From Sipunculus nudus (Eukaryota; Annelida; Sipuncula; Golfingiida; Sipunculidae), in the NCBI GenBank assembly GCA_026874595.1, contig CM049316.1, forward strand, positions 18,561,839 to 18,625,838: a stretch of 64,000 nucleotides of DNA, given 5' to 3'. Below are positions 54,301-60,300 of this stretch, piece after piece. The first letter of the stretch is position 1, and each line of letters starts with the position of its first letter. A model generated the notes under the pieces. The model was not told where the DNA came from, searched no databases, and worked only from the letters and a program-made list of their open reading frames with translations. Made by a program: the position numbers and the translations under genes.

Positions 54301-57300
54301 AGGCAATATTTGAATGCTATCAAAGTCTTGTATTCATAGATAACAATATTTTTGGTATTTTTTTTACTTAATTGGCAGGATATGCAAATGATGCAAGAAA
54401 AGATGTGTTGCTGTAAATGAGCCAATATCCTGTATACATTATTGACATCCTATGTACATTATTGACAAGGAATTTTCCAGTTGCACACTCAAAGCATATA
54501 CATGAAAATTCATGATAAATTATGAGTTGTATTATATATAAATAACAGACTCATTAGGTCAATAATTTCCTTTTTTCATTTTATTTACTTCCTCTAGCTA
54601 ACTTTCATAGATGGTGAAATCAGCTCAAGCTTGATTCATAGATGTCAGTTCATTCAAATTAAAGAAGATAAAATACCACAAAAATTCTTCATTAAACTCC
54701 TTCACTTTAAAATAAATGAAAAACATATTTCTCTATCAGAAGAGTGTCATACTTTCTCAAAGGCTCCAAACATTTATAGATTAAAAAAAATATGTTCCTC
54801 TTTTCTATTATTTTTTCTGGCTTCATATGAAGACCTCAAAATCAGTAACTGTACAAAATGTCTTTCCTAACAAAACCACTACAGTTAAAGACCATAAATT
54901 TTCTGATTCTGAAGTACATTCCTTGTATTACTTCTTCAGCTCTTACCTGACCCACTGGACCAGTTGAGGACATCTCAACAAAACTGCTGGAGCTGATGGT
55001 TAGAGGGGTAAACTTGGGCGGTCGACGATTAACTGATACTATGTTGATTGTGACATTGGTCTCCCTGCCGACAATTCCGTCAAACACACGGTATCTCAAA
55101 ATATATAGCTGAAATACATGAAATACATTCACCCTATACAACACATCTAAAGACAATTATGTACACACCAAATGTTCACTTCATATACTAATAGATCAAT
55201 TCATGTTACAAAACAAAATGTAATTTGAAGCTTGTAATTTGTCCAGAAAATAATAACATTGCTATGATAGAAAGTAAGAAAATTTCACTTTTCACAAGTG
55301 GTAATATGATCAAATTTAGTGAACAGTTGAACATGAAAAAAAATCTGTTACAAGAAGAAAAACAACTCATTGTGATCAAACATAAAATAAAATTTTTGGC
55401 TACAAGCATTTTTACTTATGAAGAGATAATTTTAATGCAATAAAAAATGTTATTCAATAATCTTTTGACAAAAAACCCCAGACACTGCAACACATGATAA
55501 CATGACAGGAATTTAGGATAAGTCATCAAGACAATGAATATTTCTTTTACTGCAAATGCTAGCAATATTTTGATAAGCAGGACAAATAAAACATGGTAAA
55601 ATCAACTCACTTCTTTTCTGGAGTGCAGAATTCTGCCCATGGTGTAAATTCGGCCTGTATTTAGTTCAACTCCAAATGCCCGATCCTCATTTCCACCAAT
55701 AATGCTGTACTGGGTGACTGGATTTTCATCTAAAAAAAAAAACATTTTTAATTTCAATACCTTCTCTGCTTGATAGTAGTATTAAAAAGTTGTCTCTGTA
55801 GCTACCCCTTGGAAATGACTGTTTTTGGTCGTGAACAGTGGGATTGATGACGTGTGTCTTAAGAGGGATAGTTTTCTTAATTTTTCAAGAAATTCTGAGG
55901 ACTTTGAAATTATATCGGAAATATCATGAACGGATTATCTCATGGCCACCAATGAGAAACTACACAGACTGGTTAACTCAGCTCATGGGAAACCTGTCCA
56001 TGACAAACTCAGCGAAAAATTGTATGGACCTGTCCAAGGGCAGTAATGGGTAATATCCTACTAGCAGTGACACCTGTGTTATAAATGATTTGCAAAAAAT
56101 ATATCAGAGAGGTCAATATTGTCACAATATGGCACTTTTTAATAGATTAGGAAAAATTAACTATGGATGACACATTATCTCCTGGTCTTTAGGTATTGTA
56201 TTTATACCAGTCAAAATAATGTAAAATCATGGCAACTGTTTAAATTTGAAGAATGAGTTATTAAATGAGTTGTAAAATCAGTTAAAATCAGAAAACAAAT
56301 CAGAAAATTAAGTTTTAACAAGCAAATTTGTGGAATTAATGTCCCCCACTGTGGGCTCTCGTTGTTTTTCATTCTTGATAAGCAACCAAAATTATGACAT
56401 GTGGAGAAAACTTAAAGAGATGCACTATGACATGTGGATACATCTGCAGGCAAACATAAAAATGAAAACACATTGAGAAACAGGACCAGTATCCACTATG
56501 ACATGTGGAGACATATGCAGGCGAACATAAAAACCAAAACACATTGAGAAATTGGACCAAAATTTGGGAATTTTGTTTTTGAGCTGGAGAGAATTATTTT
56601 TCAGATAAACACTCTAAAACCAAACCAAATTAAGGTATTCATAAGAGCAATCACTGACCCAAATTGGAATGAAATCATATAAAATTTAGGAAAGTTATTG
56701 CACGGAAAAAAAACCTGACAGATGGACAGACAGACAGATGAACAGACGGACATACAAAACCAAACCAAAGTCCCTGGCATCTGCCAAGTCGGGGACAAAA
56801 AAGTGTTTTCAAATCTTTTTCTGTGTAGAAGAAATGATGAAAGTAAGAGTGTGTACCAGGATGGAACCTTAAGAAATATTTGTTGAGATACTGTTGTTGT
56901 TCACATGAAGTTTACATTATGAAAATAATTTAAAACTAAAAACAAGGCCTACAGGCCTAATTCGAACCTGTGCAATGGGATATACACCAGGTATAATGCT
57001 TCAATGCTGGACCATTACTTTTCAAGTACCATGTGTAACAAGTACATGAACAATGCAAGTACTAAACATTTTGAACAAGAACCAATTGCACAAACATCAG
57101 TGCTGAAATACTGGGATTGGTGTACACAACAAAAATGAGTGGTGGTGGTGCCACCAGTCTTGTATATGACAGAGCTATCTGAGATGTACACATGCCTAAT
57201 TTTAGGCTAATAAGTGAACCAGGCTTAGGTGAGAATGGCAGTTGCCCCAAGTTAACCGGAAAATATTGCTAGCTACAGCTACTCAACTGAGTGATTTCTT

Positions 57301-60300
57301 GACCTGCACCTGGTTGCACTGAGTGAACTCTTGACCTGTTCCATGCTGCACTGAGTGAACCCTTGACCTGTTGCATAATGTGACATAGCTGGCAGTCTGC
57401 CAAAGCTATAGATAGATCCAGACTGACCTTTGGCCTGTTGCCAAATCTGAAATAGTTGGCAGGATGCCAAGCCCTTTATAAATACAGACTAAATCTTGGT
57501 CTGTAGGTAAATCTGTTTACACATACTGAAAGACTTTGGCTACAATCCTTTTTTTCAAGCTGACATATCAATTAGATTTTTTTTTATCAAAATGAAAGAT
57601 GTAAACCTTTCACTGTTAACAGTCCTATAATTCTGACAACAATATTTAAGTTAACTTGAACAAAGACCTCCTAAAAATTATGTTTTTCAATGTTACAGAA
57701 GTTGAAACAAAAGTTTTGCAAAAGAAGATTATTACAGTCCTCAGATTGAAATAGGCTTACTAAAATTATGAGGCTTTAGTCTGTAAAAAAAACCAGGTCA
57801 ATGAAGGTAGCACCAAAAGAAACCTACAATTTCTAATCTGAGACATGTGACCAACATCTGCACAAAACTTGGTGATGCTAGCTCCTGTCCTTTCTGAGAT
57901 TGCAATGTCAGAATGTTTACTTGGCCAAATGACTAAGTTCAAATTTCTGTAATTCAACCAAAATTCATCGAACAAAAACCACTTGAACAAACTTGAGAGA
58001 GCTTCTCTCTGTGAAATACTGATCAATCTGGTTGAATGATTTCATAGAGAAAATTTTCAAAGGTTTTTTTTTAATTTTTTTTTCACCGTAAAATGTAAGT
58101 CAATGCAGGTTGCACCACAAAACACTCAATCCCACAACATTTGATATGTGACAGATTTTGCACAAACTTTGGGGATGCTAGCTCCTGCTATTCCTGAGAA
58201 ATTATGGATTAATGTACTGATGACCAATGACCCTCGTACAGAATAGGTTGATGCTGGTGGCGCCAACAGTACCTCAAATTCATTAACAAGTAATGTGACC
58301 AACATTTGCATAAAATTTAGTGAAGAAAGCTCCAGCTGTTTCTGATATTGTAATTTTAGTATCCTTTTTTTGGCCAAATGACTTTAAATTTCAGTTTCCT
58401 GTAACTCCACCAAAAATCACCAAACTGGAGCCATTCAAACATACTTAGGAGATTGTTCCAGAGATTATTCCTGAGAAATAGTGAACAATATTGCTGGACA
58501 GTTTGGGAGAAGAAGTTTTTTTTAAGCAAAATCTGGTAGTTTATTAGATGACTGTTTTTTTGCATAAAATTTGATGCTAGCTCCTGCCGTTTTTATGATA
58601 GTATGGGTTAACCTACATATGACAGACGACGCCACACCATTGCATTAGCTCACAGGTTCTCATATTAATCTGAAGCATGACCAAAATAAAAGCATATTGG
58701 TTATTATATATATATCATGCAATACTATTATTTGTATTTGAGGAGAAAAATTAATAAAGGGTTCTACCCTGTTTTCAAATCCTCTTGCTAGTTTGCAAAA
58801 AAATATTGTTTAATCAAACCACCATATTGGTAAATCTTGACAGTCAACATTTCTAAATGCATACAAACATGTCTCCCAAAAGTCATGTGATTGCCAATTA
58901 ATATTCAGTCATGTCAGGTACAGGAAATGAAGGCTGTTACCATATATATGAAATTTTGTTTGATTAATCATTCACATGTATTCTTTTGTGTAAACTCCTC
59001 ACTCACAGCCTCATTTTCACCTTATTCATATGTACAGCTTAAGCTGTTGTGACAGTATGGATGGCCACTGAAGTTACTGCATGCGTGACATCATTAGAAT
59101 GTTCATTCAGTCATGTTTTACTAATTCACATAATGATTAAGAAACAACATACTATTCTCTGGTACTTCTGCAGTGATGGTGGCTACAGTTGTATTGAATG
59201 GCTGGTCTTCTTCAATCTGTATTGGGGCCGGGGTTTCACTGAACGTTGGTGGATTCATACTCAGCCCGGTCACTTGAACTGTCACTGACACAGTCACTGA
59301 AAACAAATTTTATCAAGTTAAAATAAATATATTTAAACAATTATGTGCACACTTATTATATAACTGAAAACATAACAGATACAAGTATAATATATATCTT
59401 CACATTTTATTTCTTCAATAATATTGCTTAAGAAAATATTTTTCACCACTAGCATGTACCGTACATTCTTAATTAATTTGAAAAGAATTAAATAATTACT
59501 AGCTATGAATTCTGAATTTGAACAATAAAAATTCAGTGAATAGTTTTTTGTTGTTGCTTGGACATTCGATCTGGCAGATTTTTGAGTGTGTGATAACACC
59601 AGAAGGTAAGAATATCTACCTTAATTGTATTGCATTATTTTTGTCTACTTTGTCATGTATTTGTGAATAACATTTCTCTGGACCTTTCTATGTTGTTAGA
59701 ACTTCTTAATTTATTTAATACAAGATGAACTTGGTACGTGCATTCCATTGTATCAGTTAACAGTTTTAGCCTGTGAATACGGCACATCAACTATTTTTTA
59801 ATATTCATAGAAGGTACTATTGGTGGATATTTGGCATTCTTCCCGGCCTGCCTTGCACGACCTCTATGCAGTGCCAACAGTTAGTATTGGTATTCACTAC
59901 TACTTCACACAGAAATAAATAAGGCATGTTGAGAAAAGGTTCTAGATTTTATTATTCATGTCCCACGCCATGGTCAGCACTGTATTTTTCACGGTGGAAT
60001 GTGGGCCGGCAAGAGATCTGCCCTCAGAAAATATTGCTGAAAACATTTAAGCAGTCCCACAGGAGTCCTTGCACCTACAGGTTACCAAAACCCCTGCTGG
60101 TACCCTGCACTACTATAGCCCAGTCCTCCCTCCCAGTGATGATTGGTGCAAATTAAAAATCTAAAGTGTCTTCTATTTGGTGCAGTCCAATGCTAGATAT
60201 CAACTCCCAGGGAATCAGCCATGTGACTGCTAGCAAAAATTCATATATTTTCACTCCAGCTGTTAAAATTTTGTTATAATTTTCTAAGTAAAGAAAAATG

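Noticed and set aside
27996-59306. Mutually exclusive duplicate exons as in Drosophila CadN
   Set aside because: I looked for second copies of the LamG, EGF and transmembrane exons in adjacent introns and found none.
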